Assembly (NCBI GenBank): GCA_002361485.1
Contig: DESZ01000025.1
Coordinates: forward strand, 124,001-188,000
Direction: 5' to 3'
Origin: Cyanobacteria bacterium UBA3301
Lineage (GTDB): Bacteria; Cyanobacteriota; Vampirovibrionia; Gastranaerophilales; Gastranaerophilaceae
Length of the DNA stretch: 64,000 nucleotides
This document shows, in pieces, positions 53,392-61,569 of this stretch. The translations under genes and the position numbers were made by a program. Position 1 is the stretch's first letter, and each line of letters opens with the position of its first letter. A model generated the notes under the pieces. That model was not told the DNA's origin and did no database searches. It saw nothing but the letters and a program-made list of their open reading frames with translations.

Positions 53392-53700
53392 TTATACTTT
53401 TAAATAATTCATCAATCGGTTCAATAATTGGTCTTTTTTATGAAATCCTGCGAATTCGGTTATTTTTTCGCCGTCTTTTAGCAGAACAAAAGTAGGATAA
53501 CCGTCAATTTGGTATTTTTCAGCAATCTCAGGACTTTCTTCCGCATCAACAATTCCGATTTTCATATCGGAATCTTCAAGTTCCTGGAGTTCTATTCTCT
53601 GTTTTGTACAGTATGAACACCAGGTAGTATAGAACTCGACGAGTTTTAATCCGTGTTTGGTTTCTTGTTCAAAATTTTCGTTATTTAGTTCAATAATCAT
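53392..53700 (-). CDS. Thioredoxin-family protein (CSYC active site)
   Basis: A 102-residue cytoplasmic thioredoxin-like protein starting at 53700 (MIIELNNENF), where AAAGGAG precedes the ATG. VEFYTTWCSYCTKQRIELQE carries the active site CSYC near residue 28, in place of CGPC, and YQIDGYPTFVLLKDGE has the cis-Pro. There is no signal peptide. The Ser-Tyr dipeptide is unusual for thioredoxin A and should shift the redox potential. It is convergent with the xer gene, eight bases apart. Confidence 0.9.
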   Translation of the reverse strand: MIIELNNENFEQETKHGLKLVEFYTTWCSYCTKQRIELQELEDSDMKIGIVDAEESPEIAEKYQIDGYPTFVLLKDGEKITEFAGFHKKDQLLNRLMNYLKV

Positions 53701-53840
53701 ATAAAAACTCCTTTTATTGAAAGGATATAATAATAAAATGTTAATTGCATTATACAATTATATAGTTGATTTGTATAAATAAAATTTAATATAACTTTAC
53801 ATTTTTATTGAAAACTAATCTACAAAAAAAAATTAATTGA

Positions 53841-53919
53841 AGATAAGAAGATAGGATGATATGTAGGTAGATCAAATAAAGTATACGGCTTATCTTCTTA
53901 CCATCATATCTTCTTATCC
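53841..53919. repeat. Intergenic inverted repeat (GATAAGAAGAT arms)
   Basis: GATAAGAAGAT near 53842 and ATCTTCTTATC near 53908 are inverted copies, and further GGATGATATG/CATCATATC and TATCTTCTTACC stretches lie between them. The 229-base gap holds no gene. It may help terminate the amylase-like transcript or be a dispersed repeat. Confidence 0.5.
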
Positions 53920-53929
53920 TCATATATTT

Positions 53930-56221
53930 TTATCCTCGTTGGAGTTCGTATATTTTGAATTCTCCCGGTTCTAATTTTTCAAAATGAATATTATCTGAAT
54001 TTTCCAATTCTTGCGCTTTGTAATCTTTTTCATCCAATACATATTCATATTTTAAAGTGTAATCCCCGGGAATGGCAATATTTTTGTCAAAAACAGCGTA
54101 TCCTTCGACTATTTCTTTATATTGTTCGCCTGTAGGTGCGGTTTTGAGAATTTTTTCCGTCGGGTATTTATAATTAGAAACAATCAAATAAGCGGTTTTC
54201 ATAGGTTCTTTTGTTATTAGCCAAGCGCAGTAACCGTCATCATCTTCAATAATGATTTGAGCTTCGCCGTTTGTAATGATATCATTATTTTTAACAAATC
54301 TGTCTATTGCATCAAATTTTGTATAGAAATCTTCGTTATTATTACGACTCATAGCAACTTCTTCGCCTATAGTGTATTCTAAACCGCCGTTTGTGTAACT
54401 TTCGTCCCCATCTGCGTACATAACAGGTCTTTGTGCATATTTACCGCCCGGAAGAAGTTTATATTTTGCCCATTTATATAATGCTCCCTGTTCGCCTAAT
54501 TGAGCAGGATATTGGTCTATAACGTGGAATTCGCCGTCCTGATTGTTGTATGTTTTCAAAATAGAAAGCATATTACCTTTTTTGAATTTGATATTATAGT
54601 TAGTTAAATTTTGGTTATCTTCCGTTATTTTTTCAGGAGTTTTATCAAATTGAGAGATAATATCATTTCCCCAAAGAACGTCAAATTTCATATCTTCGTG
54701 GTATTCTTTGTAGTAATTATCCCAGAGCATATATTCTGCTAACGTTGCAAAATACGGGATTTTTTTCTTCATAGTAGAATTCAGTTTGTTCAAAACGTAT
54801 CTTGGCGCTCTGTAACTGATTGGACGTCCGTTTTGCTCAGATACTTCGTCAACGACGTGATCTATATGGTCAATTCTAAACCCGTCAAAATTATAATCTT
54901 TTTGAAGAGTTTCCATACTTTTTATAAATAAATCGATAACGTTTTCATTGTATCTGCCGTTTTCAAGGTTTACAAAATAATACGGAGTTTGGCAATCAAG
55001 GTTGGCAAGTGCTGTTACATCATCTCCTTTGTAGTCAAAATGCTTGAATACAGGGTATCCGCCGCATTCGCTCATCCCGTCAAAAACAGGAACACCGGCA
55101 GAGCACCATGCTCCTCCGGGAGCCGGCCATAAACCTTCATTAATAAGTAATTGTATGGATTCTATGTGTTTTGTAATATCACTTTCTTCTAACGGTTTAT
55201 TAAGGTTTTTAAACTCATGAATTTTGCCGATTAAATCTTTTACTCGTTTATGTAATTTCATTTGATAAGTTTTTTCAAGCATAGAATTAGAAAGATTTTT
55301 CTTATGCTCAATCATTATTCCTTCGAAGTTATCGTATAATTCTTGGTATGCCGGACTCAATTCTCCGCTGTTACCTTTTAATCTTTGAAGGTAAACTTCT
55401 TTTGTAATCTTTATATCATCTGCATCGTGATCTTTTGATAAAAATTCTGCGACTTCATCGACTTTTGCTTCCAATGATTTTTGAAGTTCTGTTATATCAT
55501 ACCAACGAGCAACATTCGGGTTTGCGAGTACAAATTTTGAAAATCTTCCGGTTTGCGGAAGGATATCATAAATAACAGGATGACCCGCAAGCTGTGCCAT
55601 TGTAATAAATGTCTGCAATTGCTCTTTAACATCCATTCCCGTAATTTCTTGAATATGTTCGTCATTCAGCTTTGAACTTACTTCACTGCTTTTTGGGAGA
55701 TATGCACAGCCAAATTCTCTGGGGTGAAACGGTATTAAATATATTGTAGTGTTATATATTCCGTTATCCAAATTCCCTGTCGGAAGAATTAATAACTGTT
55801 TTAGCCAATCAAAAAACTTTCCTGTGTCTTGGAATTTGTTGCCGTTGCCTAAAGCGGCAAGGTTTATAAGTTTAATATTGTGTCCTTCTTTTTTGAACCA
55901 ATCGGAATTTTTTTCGTGATTACGTTCAAGAACGCTTATTTGATTGTTGCGGAAAGAGAATTTCCCGTCTTTGAAAACTTTATTTTGTTTCCATTTTTCT
56001 TCTAAAGCATAAAGAACTTCTTCGTTTGTGAGTTCATCTTGCGCTTTTTGAAAAGAATATGTCAGATATCCGTATTTTTGAATATGCAGAGATAAGTATT
56101 TTTTTCTCAATTCCGAAATGTTATCAAACGGATAAGCTTTTTTTAAGCTTTCATAAATTTTGTTTAATTCCTTGTCCTTTGCTGAAACACTCTCTTTCTT
56201 AGCGAATAAAAAATCTAGCAT
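53930..56221 (-). CDS. GH13-like alpha-amylase family protein, cytoplasmic
   Basis: A 763-residue protein without a signal peptide. The GH13 core is recognised from YNFDGFRIDHIDH near residue 445, which contains the nucleophile Asp, and FATLAEYMLWD near residue 497 with the acid/base Glu. Earlier, GHPVIYDILPQTGRFSKF corresponds to the first conserved region. The third catalytic Asp is less clear (HVIDQYPAQLG is a candidate). A long N-terminal region (1-150) and a helical insertion around 250-350 are not standard amylase modules. The end resembles a beta-sandwich domain. A GGGAGA ribosome site precedes the ATG. It probably acts on intracellular alpha-glucan or a phosphorylated sugar. Confidence 0.8.
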   Translation of the reverse strand: MLDFLFAKKESVSAKDKELNKIYESLKKAYPFDNISELRKKYLSLHIQKYGYLTYSFQKAQDELTNEEVLYALEEKWKQNKVFKDGKFSFRNNQISVLERNHEKNSDWFKKEGHNIKLINLAALGNGNKFQDTGKFFDWLKQLLILPTGNLDNGIYNTTIYLIPFHPREFGCAYLPKSSEVSSKLNDEHIQEITGMDVKEQLQTFITMAQLAGHPVIYDILPQTGRFSKFVLANPNVARWYDITELQKSLEAKVDEVAEFLSKDHDADDIKITKEVYLQRLKGNSGELSPAYQELYDNFEGIMIEHKKNLSNSMLEKTYQMKLHKRVKDLIGKIHEFKNLNKPLEESDITKHIESIQLLINEGLWPAPGGAWCSAGVPVFDGMSECGGYPVFKHFDYKGDDVTALANLDCQTPYYFVNLENGRYNENVIDLFIKSMETLQKDYNFDGFRIDHIDHVVDEVSEQNGRPISYRAPRYVLNKLNSTMKKKIPYFATLAEYMLWDNYYKEYHEDMKFDVLWGNDIISQFDKTPEKITEDNQNLTNYNIKFKKGNMLSILKTYNNQDGEFHVIDQYPAQLGEQGALYKWAKYKLLPGGKYAQRPVMYADGDESYTNGGLEYTIGEEVAMSRNNNEDFYTKFDAIDRFVKNNDIITNGEAQIIIEDDDGYCAWLITKEPMKTAYLIVSNYKYPTEKILKTAPTGEQYKEIVEGYAVFDKNIAIPGDYTLKYEYVLDEKDYKAQELENSDNIHFEKLEPGEFKIYELQRG

Positions 56222-56306
56222 ATATTTCTCCCTATAAACATGTAGGCATGCGCTTTTATAACTTCGGCTACAAAAAACGCTTATGTAAAAATTATAACAT
56301 AAGTAT

Positions 56307-56432
56307 AAAAAAAAGAGTCTTATAATAAGACCCTTTGGAATGTAAAACCTTTAACCATTCCTCGTAATAGTGAAGTGTGAAGTGTGTGCTTAAAGTTCGG
56401 TGTGAATCCTCTATTTAAGCATCCTCGTGTTT
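56307..56432 (-). ncRNA. Candidate structured small RNA with its own terminator
   Basis: In the 442-base gap between the GH13-like gene and the small gene at 56664 lies a minus-strand segment with three hairpins: GCTTAAA/TTTAAGC (56388-56420), GGAATG/CATTCC (56337-56361), and a terminator GTCTTATAATAAGAC (56317-56331) followed by eight T. There is no open frame. A/T-rich promoter-like sequence (TATATACA and TTTATATAC) lies just upstream at about 56435-56465. It does not show the SRP, tmRNA or RNase P signatures I know. The remaining 56433-56630 is A/T-rich without other features. Confidence 0.45.
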
Positions 56433-56630
56433 ACATGTATATAAAGTATTTTTTGTATATAAAATTGCTATATTTCTTAAATATGTGTTAATAATTCTTA
56501 ACATGCAACATATATATAACGTGTGTAATTAATCAATGATAGTGTCGGAATTCAGAATTATTAAAATTTGTAATTTTTTTTAATATTTACTATATTATTT
56601 TCAATAAGGTGTAATATATGCATTATTATA

Positions 56631-56639
56631 TGCTATAAT
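56631..56639 (+). promoter_or_regulatory. Extended -10 promoter of the 94-residue gene
   Basis: TGCTATAAT lies 24 bases before the ATG at 56664, with the AAGGGG ribosome site between. No good -35 box is present. Confidence 0.55.
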
Positions 56640-56663
56640 GTAATTTTGAAAGGGGTAGAAAGT

Positions 56664-56948
56664 ATGAAAAGAGTTATTATATCTTTGTTGGCGTTATCTT
56701 TATTATCGCTTAGTGCACCTGCATTTGCGGGAACACACGGAACAAACGGGAAAGTAAGCGGTCGTTCTGTTGGCGCAGCAGCTTTGTCGTTGTTAATATG
56801 GCCGGGTATTGGTCAGGCTGTTAATGATAATGGTTATGAAAAAAATGTTACTCACGCTGTATTAGGGTTGACCGGTATTTTCAGAATATGGTCTTGTTAT
56901 GATGCATTAGTTGACAGAAAAGGCGGAGTTTGGAAAAACAGAATTTAA
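56664..56948 (+). CDS. Small secreted or membrane hypothetical protein (94 aa)
   Basis: I start at the ATG of 56664, preceded by AAGGGG; a TTG at 56646 coincides with that site. The 94-residue product has a Sec signal peptide (MKRVIISLLALSLLSLSAPA, cleaved after FAG/AFA). The mature part is glycine-rich, with a hydrophobic ALSLLIWPGIGQAVNDNGYE stretch and ends CYDALVDRKGGVWKNRI. The VLGLTGIFRIWSCYDAL segment is probably membrane-associated. Family not recognised. It ends with a strong terminator at 56973, so it is a monocistronic unit with a clear promoter. Confidence 0.78.
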   Translation: MKRVIISLLALSLLSLSAPAFAGTHGTNGKVSGRSVGAAALSLLIWPGIGQAVNDNGYEKNVTHAVLGLTGIFRIWSCYDALVDRKGGVWKNRI

Positions 56949-56972
56949 TTACAATCAGAAAATAATTTAGTT

Positions 56973-57006
56973 TCCGCGGTTACACAAAACCGCGGTTTTC
57001 TTTTGT
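56973..57006 (+). terminator. Rho-independent terminator of the 94-residue gene
   Basis: CCGCGGTT and AACCGCGG form a G/C-rich stem around a short ACACAA-type loop, followed by TTTTCTTTT. Confidence 0.9.
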
Positions 57007-57129
57007 TAAAAAATATTTACAACTTGAAAACCCTTGATTTAATTCGCTTTAATGCAATATCCGATATAAAAATTTTTTTCGATATGTTATTTTTTTGAAA
57101 AAACGGGAGTATAAATTTTAGGAGGATAA

Positions 57130-57309
57130 ATGGATATTGTATTAAATTCCGGTAATTACGGAAATCTTGATAACAGGCTTTTACAGGCAATTTATAATTG
57201 TAAAATAAAAAGTGCAAAGGAAACGTTGAGTCTATTGTTTGAGAATCTTTCAATGAATGAAGGCTTAAATTATATAGGCGAATTGAACAAAAATGACATT
57301 ATGTTATAG
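57130..57309 (+). CDS. Small hypothetical protein (59 aa)
   Basis: An ATG at 57130 is preceded by a perfect AGGAGG ribosome site at 57120-57125, and the frame runs to TAG at 57307. The 59-residue product begins MDIVLNSGNYGNLDNRLL and continues with QAIYNCKIKSAKETLSLLFE, then ends GELNKNDIML. It is mostly helical, has no signal peptide, and has one cysteine. I recognise no family. It lies alone between a terminator and the activase gene at 57399. It is easily missed because it is short. Confidence 0.6.
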   Translation: MDIVLNSGNYGNLDNRLLQAIYNCKIKSAKETLSLLFENLSMNEGLNYIGELNKNDIML

Positions 57310-57398
57310 AATGTACCGCTTGTAATATTTTTTAAACAAATAAAAAATATTGTATTTTCGTGCTATTATAATACTGACAGATATAATAGGACAGATAA

Positions 57399-58403
57399 AT
57401 GAGCTTGAAAGTATATTTAGGGATAGATGTCGGTTCTGTAACGACAAAACTTGCACTTGTTGACGAAACAGGAAAATATGTTGACAGTGTTATGTTAAAA
57501 ACTGCCGGAACTCCTGTATTGGCGGTTCAAACGGGTCTGCAGAGATTATATAATCAAAAAATAACAGAATATGAAGTGACAGGTGTCGGGACAACCGGTT
57601 CTGGACGTGCTTTGGCAGGTTCTTTAGTCGGGGCTGATGTTGTAAAAAATGAAATAACTGCGCACGCAGTAGCCGCAAGTGTTACGGTTCCAGGTGTGCA
57701 GACAATTCTTGAAATCGGCGGTCAGGACAGTAAAATAATTATAATGCGTGACGGTATCGTCACGGATTTTGCTATGAATACTGTTTGTGCTGCAGGTACG
57801 GGAAGCTTTTTAGACCATCAGGCGCAAAGGTTGAATGTTCCGATTGAAGAATTCGGACCTACCGCATTAAAATCTACCAATCCGGCAAGGATTGCAGGAA
57901 GATGCGGTGTTTTTGCAGAAAGTGATCTGATTCATAAGCAGCAATTGGGGTACCCTGTTGAGGATTTGTTGTATGGGTTATGTCAGGCTCTGGTCAGAAA
58001 TTATTTAAGTAATTTGGCTTTAGGCAAAGAATTATTACCTGTATTTTCATTCCAAGGCGGGGTTGCAAGTAATTCAGGCATGGTAAAAGCTTTTGAAGAA
58101 GCATTGAATGCTCAGGTTGTAGTTCCTGAACATCATCAAACAATGGGCGCAATTGGTGCAGCAATGCTTGCTATGGAAAATCATCAATATACTCAAAATC
58201 AAACAAAATTTAAGGGCTGGAATGTTGCGGATATGCATTTTTCATCGATAACTTGTGCATGTAACGGCTGCTCTAATAATTGTGAGGTTATTACTATTGT
58301 TGAAGGGGTCGATGAAGTTCAACATGTGGAAAAAATAAAAGACGTCAAAGGCAATATTATTGCACGCTGGGGCGGTACTTGCGGGCGTTGGGATATAGGA
58401 TAA
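57399..58403 (+). CDS. 2-hydroxyacyl-CoA dehydratase-type activase (BadF/BadG/BcrA/HgdC ATPase family)
   Basis: A 334-residue ASKHA-fold ATPase that in known systems delivers an electron to a 2-hydroxyacyl-CoA dehydratase or benzoyl-CoA reductase. GIDVGSVTTKLALVDETG, GVGTTGSGR and LEIGGQDSKII form the nucleotide site. The two cysteines that share the 4Fe-4S cluster in the homodimer are in NTVCAAGTGSFL near residue 131 and GRCGVFAESD near 168. After the ATPase fold comes a Cys-rich tail (CACNGCSNNC, then GGTCGRWD), like the linker in long YjiL-type activases, but the dehydratase-like half is missing. No dehydratase subunits follow. The target is unknown. Confidence 0.9.
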   Translation: MSLKVYLGIDVGSVTTKLALVDETGKYVDSVMLKTAGTPVLAVQTGLQRLYNQKITEYEVTGVGTTGSGRALAGSLVGADVVKNEITAHAVAASVTVPGVQTILEIGGQDSKIIIMRDGIVTDFAMNTVCAAGTGSFLDHQAQRLNVPIEEFGPTALKSTNPARIAGRCGVFAESDLIHKQQLGYPVEDLLYGLCQALVRNYLSNLALGKELLPVFSFQGGVASNSGMVKAFEEALNAQVVVPEHHQTMGAIGAAMLAMENHQYTQNQTKFKGWNVADMHFSSITCACNGCSNNCEVITIVEGVDEVQHVEKIKDVKGNIIARWGGTCGRWDIG

Positions 58404-58407
58404 GCTT

Positions 58408-59082
58408 ATGCAAAATTTTGGGGGTAATCCTTCAAGCAGAACGACAATTCTTTCCGAATTATCAAACGGTAATGCGGAATTGGGTGAGGCGTTTGCGATT
58501 ATTTTGAATGATATGGTCGGACAATCCGGAATTACTAACCCAAAAGCCGAACCTTTTGATATGACCTCAAAAAGTTGGAGAATGCTTGCCGCTAAACCTG
58601 ATAAAACGCCTGATGATATAAAAAAATTAGATGAGGATATATTATCTTCAGTCAGAGATTTGGCGGAATCATATTTGCTTTTTATAGCAAAACAGACAAG
58701 AAATTTAACGGGTAAAATAGATTATACTCAATATGAAGATTATCTTTTAAAATATCGCTTCGGGCGATATCAGTCAGAAAATAAGCCTGAGTATTTGCAG
58801 AAAGTGAAAGTTCAGATAAGAAATGCTTTTGATAAGATTTCGGCTTGTTCAATATCAGGTGATGATAAATTGATTGATAAAAATGATATGGCGGTTTATA
58901 TTTATGCATTGGCAATGAAATCAAAACAGGATTCATCAAACAAGTTTGTCGGATTTGAAATGGACGGGTTTATTTATCCTGAAAATTATGCGGTTTCGGA
59001 GCATAATTTGTTTGAAAAAGATGATAATTTATTTTCGGTAAAATTAAGAACGGCAAAAAAAATATTAAATAACGAATTATAG
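58408..59082 (+). CDS. Hypothetical protein in the activase operon
   Basis: A 224-residue soluble protein starting four bases after the activase stop, so almost certainly cotranscribed. It is mostly helical, with a SSVRDLAESYLLFIAKQTRN helix, then YEDYLLKYRFGRYQ and a charged middle. The end (FVGFEMDGFIYPENYAVSE, LFSVKLRTAKKIL) is mixed. The frame is convincing and codon use matches neighbours, but I recognise no domain. Only one cysteine is present, so a direct redox role with the activase is not indicated. Confidence 0.7.
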   Translation: MQNFGGNPSSRTTILSELSNGNAELGEAFAIILNDMVGQSGITNPKAEPFDMTSKSWRMLAAKPDKTPDDIKKLDEDILSSVRDLAESYLLFIAKQTRNLTGKIDYTQYEDYLLKYRFGRYQSENKPEYLQKVKVQIRNAFDKISACSISGDDKLIDKNDMAVYIYALAMKSKQDSSNKFVGFEMDGFIYPENYAVSEHNLFEKDDNLFSVKLRTAKKILNNEL

Positions 59083-59092
59083 GAGAAAATTT

Positions 59093-59749
59093 ATGAAAAA
59101 ACTTTTAACATTATTGGTTTTTATATTATTTATGGCAAACGGAGCTTTAGCCTTTGAAGACATACAGGTTGTTGAACCTGTTACTAAGACGGAAACAGCA
59201 GAAGTTAAAACCCCTGAGATTCCTGATGTGAAGTTTGACTGGCTTGATTTGACAAAAGAGCAAAGGATAAATGTTTTAAATGATTTTGGCAGTGTTGTGT
59301 TTAATGATGATTCAAAAATTCATTTAACAAAGCAGGAATTTAATTCTCAGCTTGCTAAATATAAAAAGGATAAAGAGTTTAAACATCATTATATGCTTAC
59401 AAATAACGGAGTAACAGATGATGAAGATGCAAAATACAACCCGTTTTATTATAAAAAGGATACCCTTGTAATATATGCAATTCAATACAAAAACGATATT
59501 CACCATTCTTTGTACTACACGCCGTACGGAAAACTTTATTATGTTGATATAACATCAGATAATTATCCGAATTATCCGTATTATTCAATGCAGTATAACA
59601 GAAAAGGGGTATTAAAAAGCGCAATATATTTTGTTTCTCCTGATATTCAATATATGTTTAACGGTGAACAAGAATTTGTCGGTGTTTGGTACAAAGATAA
59701 ATTATATGATATCGACGGAAAACAAATTTCTACCCGCGAAGGCTGGTAA
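59093..59749 (+). CDS. Secreted protein with MORN-like tyrosine-rich repeats
   Basis: A 218-residue protein with a Sec signal peptide (MKKLLTLLVFILFMANGALA) and a TAGGAG ribosome site. The N-terminal half is helical and charged. The C-terminal half has alternating Y/G/K-rich strands, such as HSLYYTPYGKLYYVDITSDN, YYSMQYNRKGVLKSAIYFVS and GVWYKDKLYDIDGKQI, recalling MORN-type or toxin-antidote (YwqK-like) repeats. It begins ten bases after the preceding gene, in the same operon. Periplasmic or outer-membrane location is expected. No enzyme motif is seen. Confidence 0.72.
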   Translation: MKKLLTLLVFILFMANGALAFEDIQVVEPVTKTETAEVKTPEIPDVKFDWLDLTKEQRINVLNDFGSVVFNDDSKIHLTKQEFNSQLAKYKKDKEFKHHYMLTNNGVTDDEDAKYNPFYYKKDTLVIYAIQYKNDIHHSLYYTPYGKLYYVDITSDNYPNYPYYSMQYNRKGVLKSAIYFVSPDIQYMFNGEQEFVGVWYKDKLYDIDGKQISTREGW

Positions 59750-59768
59750 GATATAAAAAGGGCATTTT

Positions 59769-61346
59769 ATGGAAACAGAGAATAGCAATGTGTTTTGGTC
59801 TAACAGTTTTTGGAAAGATTTCGTTTCGGATTGGAGATGGCTCGGATGTTTGGCATTTATAATAACATTATTGCCCCTTGAAAATGCTATGTTTTCGCGT
59901 ATTATAGGGATTTTTGCACCGATATTTTTGTATACATTAAACAATAAAAATATTATGCGCTTTGGTTGGTTTATCAAATTCGCAGGTATTTATGTTGCAT
60001 TATATTTTTGCAAAATGCTTTTTATATTTTTCAATGCTTTGGTTAAGCAGACCGTGTTGATACCGATTTTGATATTTATAAAGCTTTTAATTTTTGTAAT
60101 TATTGAATTTATTTTTGTACTTTTATTCGGTTATATCGTGAATTTGGTATTTGTTGGTATTATTAAGCTTTTATCAAAAAATAAATACACCCAAAAAATT
60201 GTTGATTTTTTTGAAAATATTTTTATAAAATCGCCTGAAATTATGGTAAGCATTATTGTTTTAGCAATTATTACAACAAATATCATAACATATTTTATTC
60301 ACGAAAAAGGGCGTTTTGATACTATAAAAACACCGATAACAGTATCTGACAATTTGCCTGTTACCGAATATGAAAAGGGAAAATTACTTGTCATATATCC
60401 TGCTTTGTCCCAATATTATACGATTGATACGATTACAAAAAACATTAAAAACGGTATGCTTGCATTTGAGAAAGCGGAGTATACTTATCTTGTAAGGCTT
60501 AACGATAAAGAAATGTTTATTTTGACTCCGAAAAAAACTGATGAAAAATCTAACAAGAGTGTCAATATAAAAATACTTAATTTGAACAATTTTTCGCTTG
60601 AAAACATTGGGGATTATGAATTAGATATCAATTTTGCAATGAGTTTATATCCTTTAGATGATGATAGAATGCTTATCATAGGCGGCGCAGGACATAGCAA
60701 ACAAACTTATATATACGAAAACCGTGCGATTACGAGAATATCGGATTTGCCTGACGGGTATATTGAACCTAAAATAATAAAATTAAACGACAATGAATTC
60801 GCGATTGTCGGAAATATTGAACAAAATACGCGTGCTGAATTGGTTTTAGGTATTGATGTATTTGATAAAAATAGTAAAACATTTACTAAAAAATTAAGAT
60901 ACGTAATTGATGGTAAAAATAAAAATTTATATTCGCGTTCTTCAACACCTGATAATGTGTTTCTAAATGATAACAGGGAATTGATAATTGTAGAACGCGT
61001 ATATTTTATGGGAAGACCAAACGTTGTAGTTATTGATACGAACGATTTTAAAGTGATTTCTAATGAGAATATTCCAAATGGGTCAAAAGTGTCGTATGAT
61101 TCGATAATGCAGATTTCTGATAACAAATTGCTGCTTGTTGTCGGATATAAAAACAAACAATACAGTAAACGCGCTTATATTTATGATGTAAAAACAAAAA
61201 AATTATCTCCTGTAAATTCAAAAAGAAAAACAATTCGTGCAAACGGAAAAGCCATAAAATTGTCTGACGGTAGAATTATAATCTATGGCGGAACAAATGG
61301 CGAGTGGGCAAATCATAAGATAGATATGTTTATTCCGCAGAATTAG
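59769..61346 (+). CDS. Membrane protein with C-terminal kelch-like beta-propeller
   Basis: The 525-residue protein begins with four or five hydrophobic helices (about residues 22-185; for example LIPILIFIKLLIFVIIEFIF). After LSDNLP-type sequence near 195 a soluble domain follows, with repeated hydrophobic-GG-turn strands: DDDRMLIIGGAGHSKQTYIY, DNEFAIVGNIEQNTRAE, ISDNKLLLVVGYKNKQ and LSDGRIIIYGGTNGEWANHK. These match kelch-type blades (D.R..I.GG), about five to seven in number. The propeller would face the periplasm or cytoplasm as a binding platform. It closes the operon that starts at 57399. I know no characterised homologue with this layout. Confidence 0.75.
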   Translation: METENSNVFWSNSFWKDFVSDWRWLGCLAFIITLLPLENAMFSRIIGIFAPIFLYTLNNKNIMRFGWFIKFAGIYVALYFCKMLFIFFNALVKQTVLIPILIFIKLLIFVIIEFIFVLLFGYIVNLVFVGIIKLLSKNKYTQKIVDFFENIFIKSPEIMVSIIVLAIITTNIITYFIHEKGRFDTIKTPITVSDNLPVTEYEKGKLLVIYPALSQYYTIDTITKNIKNGMLAFEKAEYTYLVRLNDKEMFILTPKKTDEKSNKSVNIKILNLNNFSLENIGDYELDINFAMSLYPLDDDRMLIIGGAGHSKQTYIYENRAITRISDLPDGYIEPKIIKLNDNEFAIVGNIEQNTRAELVLGIDVFDKNSKTFTKKLRYVIDGKNKNLYSRSSTPDNVFLNDNRELIIVERVYFMGRPNVVVIDTNDFKVISNENIPNGSKVSYDSIMQISDNKLLLVVGYKNKQYSKRAYIYDVKTKKLSPVNSKRKTIRANGKAIKLSDGRIIIYGGTNGEWANHKIDMFIPQN

Positions 61347-61376
61347 TCAGCCTGTTTAGTCGGATGAGCTCTTAAC

Positions 61377-61545
61377 AAATGGAAAATTGGAACAGACGTT
61401 AAGAAGGCAGGAGGCACAGAGGGCAAGCAATTATCAGAAAACAAACATTCCCTCACCTAATTTTATGAGATGAAATAAAAAACGAAACAATTTTCCATTT
61501 TCAACTTTCAATTTTCCATTTAATAAATAGCCTGCCTTCTTGGCT
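61377..61545. repeat. Intergenic inverted repeats after the kelch-like gene
   Basis: AAATGGAAAATTG (61377-61389) is inverted at CAATTTTCCATTT, which occurs twice (61488-61500 and 61509-61521). AAGAAGGCAGG (61401-61411) is inverted at CCTGCCTTCTT (61531-61541). The nested arrangement over about 170 bases fills most of the 223-base gap between two convergent genes. It contains no gene and has no good T-tailed hairpin. Confidence 0.6.
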
Positions 61546-61569
61546 TCTGGACTTTTGTTAAAATCCCCC

